Part shown: positions 1 to 7,579 of the stretch, piece after piece
Layout: the number at the start of each line of letters is the position of its first letter
Position numbering within the stretch: the stretch's first letter is position 1
Origin: Kitasatospora sp. MAP5-34
Lineage (GTDB): Bacteria > Actinomycetota > Actinomycetes > Streptomycetales > Streptomycetaceae
DNA length: 64,000 nt
Direction of reading: 5' to 3'
Assembly (NCBI RefSeq): GCF_029894335.1
Contig: NZ_JARXZC010000013.1
Span: 1-64,000, forward strand
Translations under genes and position numbers: made by a program
Notes under the pieces: model-generated
Database searches by the model: none
What the model saw: the letters and a program-made list of their open reading frames with translations, nothing else
Told to the model about the DNA's origin: nothing

Positions 1-2
1 GG

Positions 3-1313
3 ACTGTACTTCGATGGCCTTGCCACGCGGATCTTCACCTTCCTGGATCAACAAGATCCATTGTCAGGTGTGTCCACATCGCGGGGGTCACCTCAGCCGA
101 GCCGGTGGACTACACCCGTGCCCGGCTCACCGTGGAGCACGTGCTGCCGCAGCACCCCGCACAAGCCTGGTACGAACAGCTCGCCACCGAGACCGAGGAC
201 GGCCAAACCCCTGAAGACCTGCACAAGGCACTCGTCCACACCCTGGGGAACCTGACCCTGACCTCCGAGAACGCACGCCTCTCCAATCATCCCTTCCGTC
301 GTAAGCAGGAGATCCTGGAAGGCAGCGCACTTCTCATGAACCAGGAAATCGCCGCCGCCCCTGGATGGGGCAGCGCCGAGATCCACCAGCGAGGACAGGC
401 CCTCGCCGACCGCGCTGTGTCGATGTGGCCAGGCCCCGGACAGGAGACGAGCCGACGAGCAGCCGCAGAGGAATGGTCAGGCTGGGCCGACGTCCGTGCA
501 GCCCTCATCGCGATGCCCGCCGGCACCTGGACCACCTACGGCGATATCGCGGAACTGATCGGCAGCCACGCCGTGCCGGTGGGGAATTTCCTGGCCGGAC
601 GCGCCGGCGTCCTCAACGCCTACCGGGTCCTGAACGCCTCCGGGCAGGTTTCGCCCGCGTTCCGCTGGGCCGACGGAACCAATCCCGGTGACCCCCGGGA
701 GATCATGGCTGCCGAAGGCGTCCCCTTCGACGGCAACGGACGCGCCCATCCGTCGCACCGCCTGAGCGCCGAAGACCTTGCCGCCCTGCTAGGACGTAAC
801 CTGTCGGACTCCGAACCCCCCGCCCTCCATGGCAACGACGCGGCTTCGGGTGCGACAGCCGTCAGGGAACGCGCGAACCGCTTCACCGAACTGCTGCGGA
901 CCAACCGTCCCGACACCGCCGACGCCGTGCTCGCCCTACTTCGGTCCTGGGAAGACATGGGACAGGGCTGTCGGCTGGAGTACGGACGCGCAACGGAGAC
1001 AAGCTGCTTCCTCATGGTCGACCGTGAGATCACGTCCGGCAGCAGGACCGTATGGCCATTCGCTATCTACCCGGTCTTCGGCACCGTCGAGGTCGTCTTC
1101 CAGCACATGCGGACCAGGGCACCCTTCGACAGCCCGCAGCTGCGGCAGGAGTTCCTGCAGCGCCTCAACCGCATAGAGGGCATCAACCTGGCTGAGGCCA
1201 AACTCGAGCTCCGCCCGTCCTTCCCCCTCGAGATCCTCGCCAGCCAGGCGAACGAGATCCGCGAAGCACTTACCTGGTTCGTCGGCATCGCAACCGGTCA
1301 GCTGACGGCATAA
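3..1313 (+). CDS. GmrSD-like DUF1524/HNH protein fused to an alkyltransferase-like domain, 5' truncated
   Basis: The 5' end lies outside the window; numbering here runs from the GTG at 105. Residues 8-16 (LTVEHVLPQ) and the later LGNLTLT stretch form the DUF1524 His/Asn nuclease motif of GmrSD-type modification-dependent restriction proteins. From about residue 127 (WADVRAAL, TWTTYGDIAELI) a methylguanine-methyltransferase-like fold follows. The position of the catalytic Cys in the PCHR motif reads AYRV, so this is an alkyltransferase-like DNA-binding module that cannot accept alkyl groups. The last 150 or so residues are an unassigned alpha/beta domain. The frame stays open back to base 3, but the upstream residues look less natural and frame 1 reads LYFDGLATRIFTF there, so a frameshift near 50-95 is possible. 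Inference: defence cargo of an integrated element. Confidence 0.75.
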   Translation, partial: TVLRWPCHADLHLPGSTRSIVRCVHIAGVTSAEPVDYTRARLTVEHVLPQHPAQAWYEQLATETEDGQTPEDLHKALVHTLGNLTLTSENARLSNHPFRRKQEILEGSALLMNQEIAAAPGWGSAEIHQRGQALADRAVSMWPGPGQETSRRAAAEEWSGWADVRAALIAMPAGTWTTYGDIAELIGSHAVPVGNFLAGRAGVLNAYRVLNASGQVSPAFRWADGTNPGDPREIMAAEGVPFDGNGRAHPSHRLSAEDLAALLGRNLSDSEPPALHGNDAASGATAVRERANRFTELLRTNRPDTADAVLALLRSWEDMGQGCRLEYGRATETSCFLMVDREITSGSRTVWPFAIYPVFGTVEVVFQHMRTRAPFDSPQLRQEFLQRLNRIEGINLAEAKLELRPSFPLEILASQANEIREALTWFVGIATGQLTA

Positions 1314-1419
1314 GATCGGTCCATTGTTGGCTGGTCCCTGGCGGGCGGGAAGCAGGCGGAACCCGGCCGATTCGGCAGTGCGACCTCGACACCGTCCACG
1401 CCGCCCGCTACCCACACCA

Positions 1420-1466
1420 GCTGACTCTTGATCAACTAGTCCGGGGTTCGAATCCCTGGCGGCGCG
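1420..1466 (+). other. 3' half of tRNA-Lys(CUU): probable attachment site (distal att end of an integrated element)
   Basis: These bases match the anticodon arm (loop CTCTTGA, anticodon CTT), the T arm (GGTTCGAATCC) and the 3' acceptor strand GCGGCGC of an actinobacterial tRNA-Lys. The matching 5' acceptor strand and D arm are absent upstream, so no full tRNA can fold. The anticodon stem carries one A/C mismatch. A solitary 3' tRNA half followed by the tRNA's own terminator is typical of the distal end of an element integrated into a tRNA gene. The intact tRNA and the integrase would lie to the left, outside the window. Confidence 0.7.
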
Positions 1467-1476
1467 AAGCAAACAT

Positions 1477-1520
1477 ACGTCAGAGGCCGTTCTTCCTTCG
1501 GGAAGAACGGCCTCTGACGT
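1477..1520 (+). terminator. Strong terminator of the interrupted tRNA-Lys gene
   Basis: A perfect 20-bp stem closed by a TTCG tetraloop (loop at 1497-1500) begins ten bases after the tRNA fragment. It probably terminated the original tRNA-Lys transcript and now marks the chromosomal side of the junction. Between 1314 and 1419, and between 1521 and 1722, I see no further gene. Confidence 0.85.
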
Positions 1521-1722
1521 TTCCGACCCATGATTGGCAACGGCTGTCTCGGCGGAGCCTTGCCCGCGCGTATACCCGTCAGCAGGTCTGCGCCGTGCCA
1601 CCGTTACCGAACGGGGACACACCGGACCGGGCGTGTGGGTGGACCTGCGGTGCTGCTGGGAGCAAACTGTCGGCCACCCGTACGAGGGGGGCAACACGCT
1701 GCCGCTGTCCGGAGGAGCCACC

Positions 1723-1911
1723 ATGCTGAGACGGAAGAGCCGAAGAAACCGGGACGCCGACAACCTGGCCGCGCTCGTCGACAACGCTGTACGGCTCGAC
1801 TACGGCGGTGAGCACGCCCGCCGGCTCCAGCGCGAGGGCGACGAGCCCGCACCACCCGAGCGTGAACGGGCCGGACTCTCCCCGGTGGCCGAGCGCTACT
1901 ACTTCGAGTAA
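1723..1911 (+). CDS. Small hypothetical protein, 62 aa
   Basis: The ATG at 1723 has a good ribosome site (GGAGGA at 1711-1716). The frame is also open upstream, but no earlier start is as well placed. The product is highly charged (MLRRKSRRNRDADNL start, PAPPERERAGLSP middle) and ends in ERYYFE. There is no signal peptide or membrane segment. I do not recognise the family. It is the first gene on the chromosomal side of the tRNA-Lys junction. Confidence 0.5.
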   Translation: MLRRKSRRNRDADNLAALVDNAVRLDYGGEHARRLQREGDEPAPPERERAGLSPVAERYYFE

Positions 1912-1969
1912 CGGCATTTCGCGGCAGGGAAGGACAGTGGCGAGGACCGCCGATCAGCCGTCGGCTCGG

Positions 1970-1975
1970 TATGAT
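1970..1975 (+). promoter_or_regulatory. -10 box (TATGAT) of a leaderless toxin-antitoxin transcript
   Basis: TATGAT ends seven bases before the ATG at 1983, and no Shine-Dalgarno sequence precedes that ATG. This spacing places the transcription start on or next to the start codon, as in many leaderless actinobacterial genes. No clear -35 hexamer is visible. Confidence 0.45.
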
Positions 1976-1982
1976 GTCTGGT

Positions 1983-2258
1983 ATGGCAACGAAGAAGTAC
2001 ACCGTGACCTTGCCAGAGGAGCTGGCGGAGGAGATCCGCGCCGAGGTGGGGTCCGGTGGATTCAGCCGATATGTCACGCAGGCCATAGAGCGCCAGCGCG
2101 AGCGGGACCATCTGCACGAGTTCGTCGGCTGGTGGGAGGGCGAGCACGGGGACGTTACCGCCGCGGAGCTGGCCCGTGCCGAGGCGGAGCGCCTGTCGCT
2201 TCAGCGGGAGCACGCCGAACGCAAAGCCCGTTCTCTGCCGGATCGCAAGGCGGGTTGA
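1983..2258 (+). CDS. Ribbon-helix-helix antitoxin (VapB-like), 91 aa
   Basis: The start MATKKYTVTLPEELAEEI is a typical beta strand plus helix of a CopG/RHH DNA-binding fold, followed by GGFSRYVTQAIERQ. The acidic C-terminal half (residues about 45-90) is the likely toxin-binding tail. The stop overlaps the start of the downstream PIN toxin (ATGA at 2257-2260), so the two are translationally coupled. The ATG at 1983 was chosen over the one at 1971 because a TATGAT box covers the latter. Inference: it binds its own promoter and neutralises the toxin. Confidence 0.8.
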   Translation: MATKKYTVTLPEELAEEIRAEVGSGGFSRYVTQAIERQRERDHLHEFVGWWEGEHGDVTAAELARAEAERLSLQREHAERKARSLPDRKAG

Positions 2259-2653
2259 TGTCCGAGCTGGTCTACCTGCTCGACAGCGAGGGCCTGTCCC
2301 AGGCGGTACTCGGCAACCGGGCGATGGGCGCCCGCCTCAAGGACGCGGACCGCTCCGGAGTACGCGTCGTGACCACCTCGATGACACTGATCGAGGCGTA
2401 CCACGGGCGCGTCAAGAAGGCCGCATGGGCCTGGACGCTTTCCAGGATCGTGGTGGAACCGGTCACCCGGGAGATCGCGGGCGAGGCGATCGAGCTGCTG
2501 GAGACAGCCGGCCTGCACGGGCACAAGTACGCCATCGACGCCGCTCTTGCGGCCGTGGCACTGCGTCAGCGTGGTGACGTCACGATCTTCACCTCCGACG
2601 AGGAGGACCTGAGGCTGCTGTGCGGCGACCGGGTTGCCGTCCGGGGGCTCTGA
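2258..2653 (+). CDS. PIN-domain ribonuclease toxin (VapC-like), 131 aa
   Basis: The protein shows the four acidic positions expected of a PIN metal site: Asp in VYLLDSEGLS, Glu in TLIEAYHG, Asp in YAIDAALAAVAL and Asp in IFTSDEEDLRLL. Length and order (antitoxin first, 4-nt overlap) match VapBC operons. VapC toxins cleave RNA, often tRNA or rRNA, and are inhibited by the partner. The substrate cannot be read from sequence. The pair lies about 500 bp inside the chromosomal side of the tRNA-Lys junction. Confidence 0.82.
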   Translation: MSELVYLLDSEGLSQAVLGNRAMGARLKDADRSGVRVVTTSMTLIEAYHGRVKKAAWAWTLSRIVVEPVTREIAGEAIELLETAGLHGHKYAIDAALAAVALRQRGDVTIFTSDEEDLRLLCGDRVAVRGL

Positions 2654-2675
2654 GGACGCTCGGCCGAACGGAGGG

Positions 2676-2714
2676 CCCCGCCGTCCGCGCTCGTCAGGGG
2701 CGCGGACGGCGGGG
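2676..2714. terminator. Bidirectional hairpin between convergent genes
   Basis: A 14-bp perfect stem (2676-2689 with 2701-2714) sits between the end of the PIN toxin gene and the end of the convergent amidase gene. It probably stops transcription from both sides. There is no T-run, as is usual in this GC range. Confidence 0.6.
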
Positions 2715-2730
2715 GCTGCACTGCGGTCCG

Positions 2731-3885
2731 TCAGGTGCGGTAGGCGAAGTACAGCGCGCGCGGGTCGGACATCACGAGGCTCGCCACCGACCTGCGGTAG
2801 ACGTTGTTCGAGTGGTAGGTCACGTACGGCATGCCGCTCGTGCTCCGGTAGGTGACGATCATGGAGTGGTCCTTGGAACCGTCACGGTTGAAGTTCATCT
2901 GCAGGATGTCCCCGACGCCCAGCTGGTAGACGTTCGCCAGGTTGGACACCCGCTTGCTGGAGAGCGCGTACCAGGACCACTCGTTGGCCCCCACCCAGGA
3001 CCAGCTCTGGGTGGGGGAGTTGGACCACCAGGTGTGGTAGTCCGAGCCGACCCCGGGGGTGTTCTTCCAGCCGCCCGCCTTCAGCGCCTGGCTGATGAAG
3101 TTGGTGCAGTCCCCGGCGCCGCCGTTGAACTGCGGGTAGGCGGGGTTGTAGTGGTTCCAGTACTTCTCCGCGTAGGCCGCCATGGCCGCGTAGTTATATC
3201 CGCCGCCGGTCTTCGGGCGCGGCGACGCCGGCCAGGAGGTAGCGGCAACGGTCGCCTGCGGGGGGTTGATGGCCGGGGCCGTCGACACGTCCGGGGTGAG
3301 CTGGTTGACCTGCGGGGCGCCCGCGTCCTCGTCCGTGAGGCCCGTCAGTTCCCAGCGCCCGTGGGACGTGGCGGCGAACGTCACGTCGTGGTGTGCCTGG
3401 AAGCCGGTCGTCGCGGGCTCGTCACCACGGATCTTCTTGTAGGTCAGGGTCGTGGTCTCGGTGACCTCGACGTCGGCACGCCCGCCGTTGATCCGGACGC
3501 TGTCCACGGAGACCTGCGTACTGCTCGCGCTGTACGCCTCCCCCGCAGCCGCCAGTCGTACCTTGCGGGCCTGCAGCGAGGAGACCACCGTGTTCTCGGC
3601 CTGGGCCAGTCCGGCCGCCAGGCCGACGCGCGCGTCGGACCGCAGGGCGTCGGAGCGCAGGGCGCCGGACCGCACCGGAGCCGTGTCCAGGAGCGCTGTC
3701 GTCCGCTGGGTCAGCACGGCCTGGGCCATCCGGTCGAACGAGGCGACGGTCGCCTTGTCGACCGTACCGGCGGCCACCCCGGCCGTCCCGGCCGCGCTCG
3801 CGGCCGAAGCCGACGGGAGCACTGCGGCCGACAGGACCGCCGTCACTGCCACTCCCACAGCGGATCTCAATATGGTTCGTCTCAC
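2731..3885 (-). CDS. Secreted amidase-domain (Amidase_6) protein, 384 aa
   Basis: The GTG start at 3885 follows AGAGGAGA; an earlier in-frame start at 4008 adds a non-signal-like leader. The N-terminus (RRTILRSAVGVAVTAVLSAA, cleavage near ASA) is a Sec signal peptide. The C-terminal 130 residues are an Amidase_6 domain of the NlpC/P60-like kind with GDCTNFISQALKAGG (Cys about 260) and KDHSMIV (His about 340) as the likely catalytic pair. The middle region contains a small repeat (RSGALRSDALRSDARV). The family is thought to act on peptide or cell-wall amide bonds; the substrate is unknown. It is divergent from a class A PBP gene, which fits a cell-wall role. Confidence 0.8.
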   Translation of the reverse strand: MRRTILRSAVGVAVTAVLSAAVLPSASAASAAGTAGVAAGTVDKATVASFDRMAQAVLTQRTTALLDTAPVRSGALRSDALRSDARVGLAAGLAQAENTVVSSLQARKVRLAAAGEAYSASSTQVSVDSVRINGGRADVEVTETTTLTYKKIRGDEPATTGFQAHHDVTFAATSHGRWELTGLTDEDAGAPQVNQLTPDVSTAPAINPPQATVAATSWPASPRPKTGGGYNYAAMAAYAEKYWNHYNPAYPQFNGGAGDCTNFISQALKAGGWKNTPGVGSDYHTWWSNSPTQSWSWVGANEWSWYALSSKRVSNLANVYQLGVGDILQMNFNRDGSKDHSMIVTYRSTSGMPYVTYHSNNVYRRSVASLVMSDPRALYFAYRT

Positions 3886-4022
3886 GTGGTTCTCCTCTGA
3901 CTCCCGGTCAGCTCCGACCGGGAAGAGGCATCCTCGCATCCCATCCGGGGCGCCACTCGGGAAGGGTCCGAACCGGCGCCCCGGAACCGTGCGAAGCCGG
4001 AAGGCCACAGGTCATCGCCTCT

Positions 4023-4040
4023 GACGTGTACATACACGTC
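4023..4040. promoter_or_regulatory. Operator-like inverted repeat in the amidase/PBP divergent promoter region
   Basis: GACGTGTA and TACACGTC form an 8+8 bp perfect inverted repeat with a 2-bp centre in the 257-bp gap between two divergent cell-wall genes. It could bind a dimeric repressor. A weak promoter toward the PBP gene (CTGACA at 4087-4092, TGGTACGGT ending at 4117, spacer 19) lies downstream. Confidence 0.35.
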
Positions 4041-4142
4041 GGCCTAAACCTGCCGTTGGAGAAAACGGGACAAAGGTCACTAACACCTGACAACTCGCTC
4101 AGGCACACTGGTACGGTCCCTCGTCCCAGGAAAGGCCCTCCG

Positions 4143-6407
4143 TTGAACCGCAGCCGTAAGGGCCGAATAGCAAGGACGAGCCGGACGGGCTGGCGCAGGC
4201 TGCTCCCGACCTGGCGGATGACGCTCGCCGGGCTGGTCGCCTCGCTACTGCTCGGCATCGGGCTCTTCGTACTCGGCGTCACACTGGTCCAGGTCCCCGA
4301 CGCACACGCCAGCGCCACCGCGCAGAGCAACACCTGGCTCTACCAGGACGGCAGCCTGCTCGCCCGCACCGGGCAGACCAACCGCCAGAACGTCGGGCTC
4401 GACAAGATCTCCCCCGCCGCCCAGCACGCCGCACTCGCCGCCGAGGACCGGAACTTCTACCACGAGGGCGCGGTCAACGTGCAGGGCCTCGCCCGGGCCG
4501 CCTTCAACACCGCGACCGGCGGCACCACCCAGGGCGGCTCGACCATCACGCAGCAGTACGTCAAGAACACCTACCTCAGCCAGAAGCAGACCGTCACCCG
4601 GAAGGTGAAGGAACTCTTCATCGCCCTCAAGGTGGACGCGACGCAGACCAAGGACGAGGTGCTGGCCGGCTACCTCAACACCTCCTACTACGGCCGTGGC
4701 GCGTACGGCATCCAGGCCGCCTCGCAGGCGTACTTCGGCATCGACGCGGACAAGCTGAACCCGGCCCAGGGCGCCTACCTCGCCGCGCTGCTCAACGCGC
4801 CCAGCGCGTACGACGTCTCGACTGCCACAGAGACGGGCAAGCAGAACGCCACCAACCGCTGGAACTACGTGCTCGACGGGATGGTCAAGGAGAACTGGCT
4901 GTCCGCCGCCGACCGGGCCGCCATCACCTTCCCCCAGGTGCAGCAGCCGCAGAGCCCGCCCGGCCTCTCCGGCCAGGCCGGGTACCTGGTGCGGGCGGCG
5001 ACGGACTATCTGACCTCGCACAACGTGGTGAGCGACGCCGCGCTCGCCCAGGGCGGGTACACCATCACCCTGACCGTCGACCCCGCGCGCCAGCAGGCGC
5101 TGCAGGCCGCCGTGCAGAGCCAGCTCACCGACAAGCTCGACCCGCAGAAGCGGAAGACGGACGCCGCCGCCCAGGCCGGCGCGGTCTCGGTCGACCCGAA
5201 GACGGGTGCGGTGGTCGCCCTCTACGGCGGCACGGACGCCACCAAGCACTGGATCGACAACGCCAACCGGCAGGACTACCAGGTCGGTTCGACCTTCAAG
5301 GCGATCGCGCTGGCCGCCGCGCTGGAGAGCGGCGCCAAGACGCAGTCCGGCGAGCGGATCACCCCCGACACGGTCTACAGCGGCACCAGCCGACGGCCGG
5401 TGGTGGGCGGTACCGGGAAGGCGTACAGCCCGCCGAACGAGGGCGACAAGAGCTACGGTCCGGTGACCCTCCAGCAGGCCACCGACTGGTCGGTGAACTC
5501 CGCCTTCGCCCAACTCGCCCAGGACACCGGGCTGGAGAAGGTCCGGGAGACCGCCGTCGCACTCGGCCTGCCCGCCGACACCCCCGGGCTGGCCGCTCTC
5601 CCGTCGATCCCGCTCGGGGTCTCGACACCCAGCGTGCTGGACATGGCCGGGGTGTACGCCACGCTCGACAACGGCGGCAAGCGGATCGCGCCGCAGCTGG
5701 TCTCCGGCCTGCAGCACGAGGGCGAGCGGGTTGCGCTGCCCGCGCCCGCCGTCACCCAGGTGATCAGCGAGTCGACCGCCCAGCGGGTCACCTCGCTGCT
5801 CCAGGGCGTCGTCGACGACCCGGGCGGCACCGGCTGGCGAGCCCAGGATCTGGGCCGTCCCTCGGCGGGCAAGACCGGCACCACCGACGACTCGAAGTCG
5901 GTCTGGTACGTCGGCTACACCCCCGAACTGGTCACCGCCGTCGGGCTGTTCGGCCAGGACCCGGTCTCCGGCGACCACGTCTCGCTGGACGGCACGGGCG
6001 GCGCCGGGAGTGCGGCCGGCGGCCGGTTCCCGGCGCAGATCTGGACGGCGTACATGCAGGCGGCGCTGAAGGGCCAGCCGGTCACGCAGTTCAGCGCACC
6101 GCCGGCGGACAGCCCGCCGGTCTCGACCCCGTCGTCCTCCTCGTCCGCGACCTCCTCCCCGCCGACCTCGTCGCCGTCCGGGACGCCCTCGGGCACGGGC
6201 CGCTCCTCGGCCGGTACGTCCCCCTCGCCGACCAGGTCACCGTCCTCCTTCACTCCGCCGCCGTCCCCGCCGCCGTCCTGGACGGCCACCCCCGCACCCA
6301 CCCCGACACCGCCGCCGCCACCGAGCCCCACCGGCCTGCCGTCCGGCTCCGCCACGGCGACGGCGGGCGGACTGCCGAACGGCACGGGCCAGACCCAAGC
6401 CCCCTGA
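4143..6407 (+). CDS. Bifunctional class A penicillin-binding protein, 754 aa
   Basis: Polymerises glycan strands and cross-links peptides outside the membrane. After a short Arg-rich cytoplasmic N-terminus comes one membrane helix (TLAGLVASLLLGIGLFVLGV). The GT51 transglycosylase domain carries AAEDRNFYHEG and QGGSTITQQYVKN. The transpeptidase domain carries STFK (active Ser), SVN and KTGT. The final 100 residues are an extracytoplasmic Ser/Thr/Pro-rich low-complexity tail. I chose the TTG at 4143 because AGGAAAGG lies seven bases upstream; a GTG at 4026 would add 39 residues without a good ribosome site. A close paralogue with the same architecture and the same length lies at 33289-35553. 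Confidence 0.93.
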   Translation: MNRSRKGRIARTSRTGWRRLLPTWRMTLAGLVASLLLGIGLFVLGVTLVQVPDAHASATAQSNTWLYQDGSLLARTGQTNRQNVGLDKISPAAQHAALAAEDRNFYHEGAVNVQGLARAAFNTATGGTTQGGSTITQQYVKNTYLSQKQTVTRKVKELFIALKVDATQTKDEVLAGYLNTSYYGRGAYGIQAASQAYFGIDADKLNPAQGAYLAALLNAPSAYDVSTATETGKQNATNRWNYVLDGMVKENWLSAADRAAITFPQVQQPQSPPGLSGQAGYLVRAATDYLTSHNVVSDAALAQGGYTITLTVDPARQQALQAAVQSQLTDKLDPQKRKTDAAAQAGAVSVDPKTGAVVALYGGTDATKHWIDNANRQDYQVGSTFKAIALAAALESGAKTQSGERITPDTVYSGTSRRPVVGGTGKAYSPPNEGDKSYGPVTLQQATDWSVNSAFAQLAQDTGLEKVRETAVALGLPADTPGLAALPSIPLGVSTPSVLDMAGVYATLDNGGKRIAPQLVSGLQHEGERVALPAPAVTQVISESTAQRVTSLLQGVVDDPGGTGWRAQDLGRPSAGKTGTTDDSKSVWYVGYTPELVTAVGLFGQDPVSGDHVSLDGTGGAGSAAGGRFPAQIWTAYMQAALKGQPVTQFSAPPADSPPVSTPSSSSSATSSPPTSSPSGTPSGTGRSSAGTSPSPTRSPSSFTPPPSPPPSWTATPAPTPTPPPPPSPTGLPSGSATATAGGLPNGTGQTQAP

Positions 6408-6505
6408 CGTGCAAGTTCCGGTACGGACAGCGCGACCGTGATGCTAGGACCAAAAGGCGAGATAGCCCCTTACCGAAATCGGGACCGGGCTGCCACAATG
6501 CCTTG

Positions 6506-7579
6506 ATGCGCAGCTCACAGACCCACCCTCGGGCCTCGGCCAGGACCCTCGGTCTGCCGCTGGCCCTGGTCTCCGCACTGGCCTTCGGCGGCTCCGGCAC
6601 AGCGGCGAAGCCGCTGATCGAGGCGGGACTCTCACCACTGCACGTCGTCTGGCTCCGGGTCACCGGCGCCGCGCTGATACTGCTCCCGCTCGCGTACCGG
6701 CACCGGGCCGCCGTCCGGCAACGGCCCGGCGTGCTGATCGGCTTCGGGCTGCTCGCGGTCGCGGGCGTCCAGGCGTGCTACTTCGCCGCGATCTCCCGGA
6801 TACCCGTGGGCGTCGCGCTGCTGATCGAGTACCTGGGGCCGCTACTGCTGCTCGGGTACGTGAAGTTCGTCCAACGGCGGCCGATCTCGCGCGCGGCGGC
6901 GATCGGCGCCGGGGTCGCGCTGACCGGCCTGGCCTGCGTGGTCGAGGTCTGGAACGGGCTGAGCTTCGACGCGCTCGGGGTGCTGTTCGGCCTCGGCGCG
7001 GCCTGCTGCCAGGTCGGCTACTTCGTCCTGGCCGACGCGAGCCGCCAAGGTGACCGCCCGGTGGACCCGATGGCGGTCAGCGCGTACGGGCTGCTGATCG
7101 GCGCCGTGGTACTGACCGCCGTCACCCGGCCGTGGACCGCCGACTGGAGCCCGCTGGTCGGCCAGGTGACCATGAACGGGCACTCGGTGCCCGCACTGCT
7201 GCCCGCGCTCTGGATGGTGCTGATCGCGACCGTCCTCGCCTATCTGACCGGGGTCGTCGCCGTCCAGCACCTGTCGCCGCCGGTGGCCGGGGTGGTCGCC
7301 AACCTGGAAGCGGTGGTCGCCACCGTCGCGGCCTGGGTACTGCTCGGCGAGCACCTCGGCACCCCGCAACTGCTGGGTGGCCTGCTGGTGCTGATCGGCG
7401 CCTTCGCCGCCCAGACCAGCAAGCCCGCCCAGACCAGCAGGCCCGCCGAGACCGGTGAGCCCGCCCAGACCGGCAGGCCCGCCGAGCCGACGCCCGTTCC
7501 GGCGACGGTTACCGCAGCAGCCTCAGTTGCCCGCCCAGCCGAACCAGCCGAGGTGGTTCAGGGGCCAGACCACCGCTGA
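6506..7579 (+). CDS. EamA-family (DMT superfamily) transporter, 357 aa
   Basis: About ten hydrophobic helices in two EamA halves (LALVSALAFGGSGTAAKPLI at the start; LTGVVAVQHLSPPVAGVVAN in the second half) mark a drug/metabolite exporter of the RhaT/YdcZ kind. The substrate is unknown. The ATG at 6506 lacks a strong ribosome site; CACAAT ends six bases upstream, so translation may be leaderless. The C-terminal 55 residues are a soluble repeat (PAQTSKPAQTSRPAETGEP) that most DMT proteins lack. Its last 57 bp overlap the convergent lepB gene. Confidence 0.85.
   Translation: MRSSQTHPRASARTLGLPLALVSALAFGGSGTAAKPLIEAGLSPLHVVWLRVTGAALILLPLAYRHRAAVRQRPGVLIGFGLLAVAGVQACYFAAISRIPVGVALLIEYLGPLLLLGYVKFVQRRPISRAAAIGAGVALTGLACVVEVWNGLSFDALGVLFGLGAACCQVGYFVLADASRQGDRPVDPMAVSAYGLLIGAVVLTAVTRPWTADWSPLVGQVTMNGHSVPALLPALWMVLIATVLAYLTGVVAVQHLSPPVAGVVANLEAVVATVAAWVLLGEHLGTPQLLGGLLVLIGAFAAQTSKPAQTSRPAETGEPAQTGRPAEPTPVPATVTAAASVARPAEPAEVVQGPDHR

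Noticed and set aside
1420..1466. Functional tRNA-Lys
   Set aside because: The 5' acceptor strand and the D arm are missing and the anticodon stem has a mismatch, so only a 3' remnant is supported.
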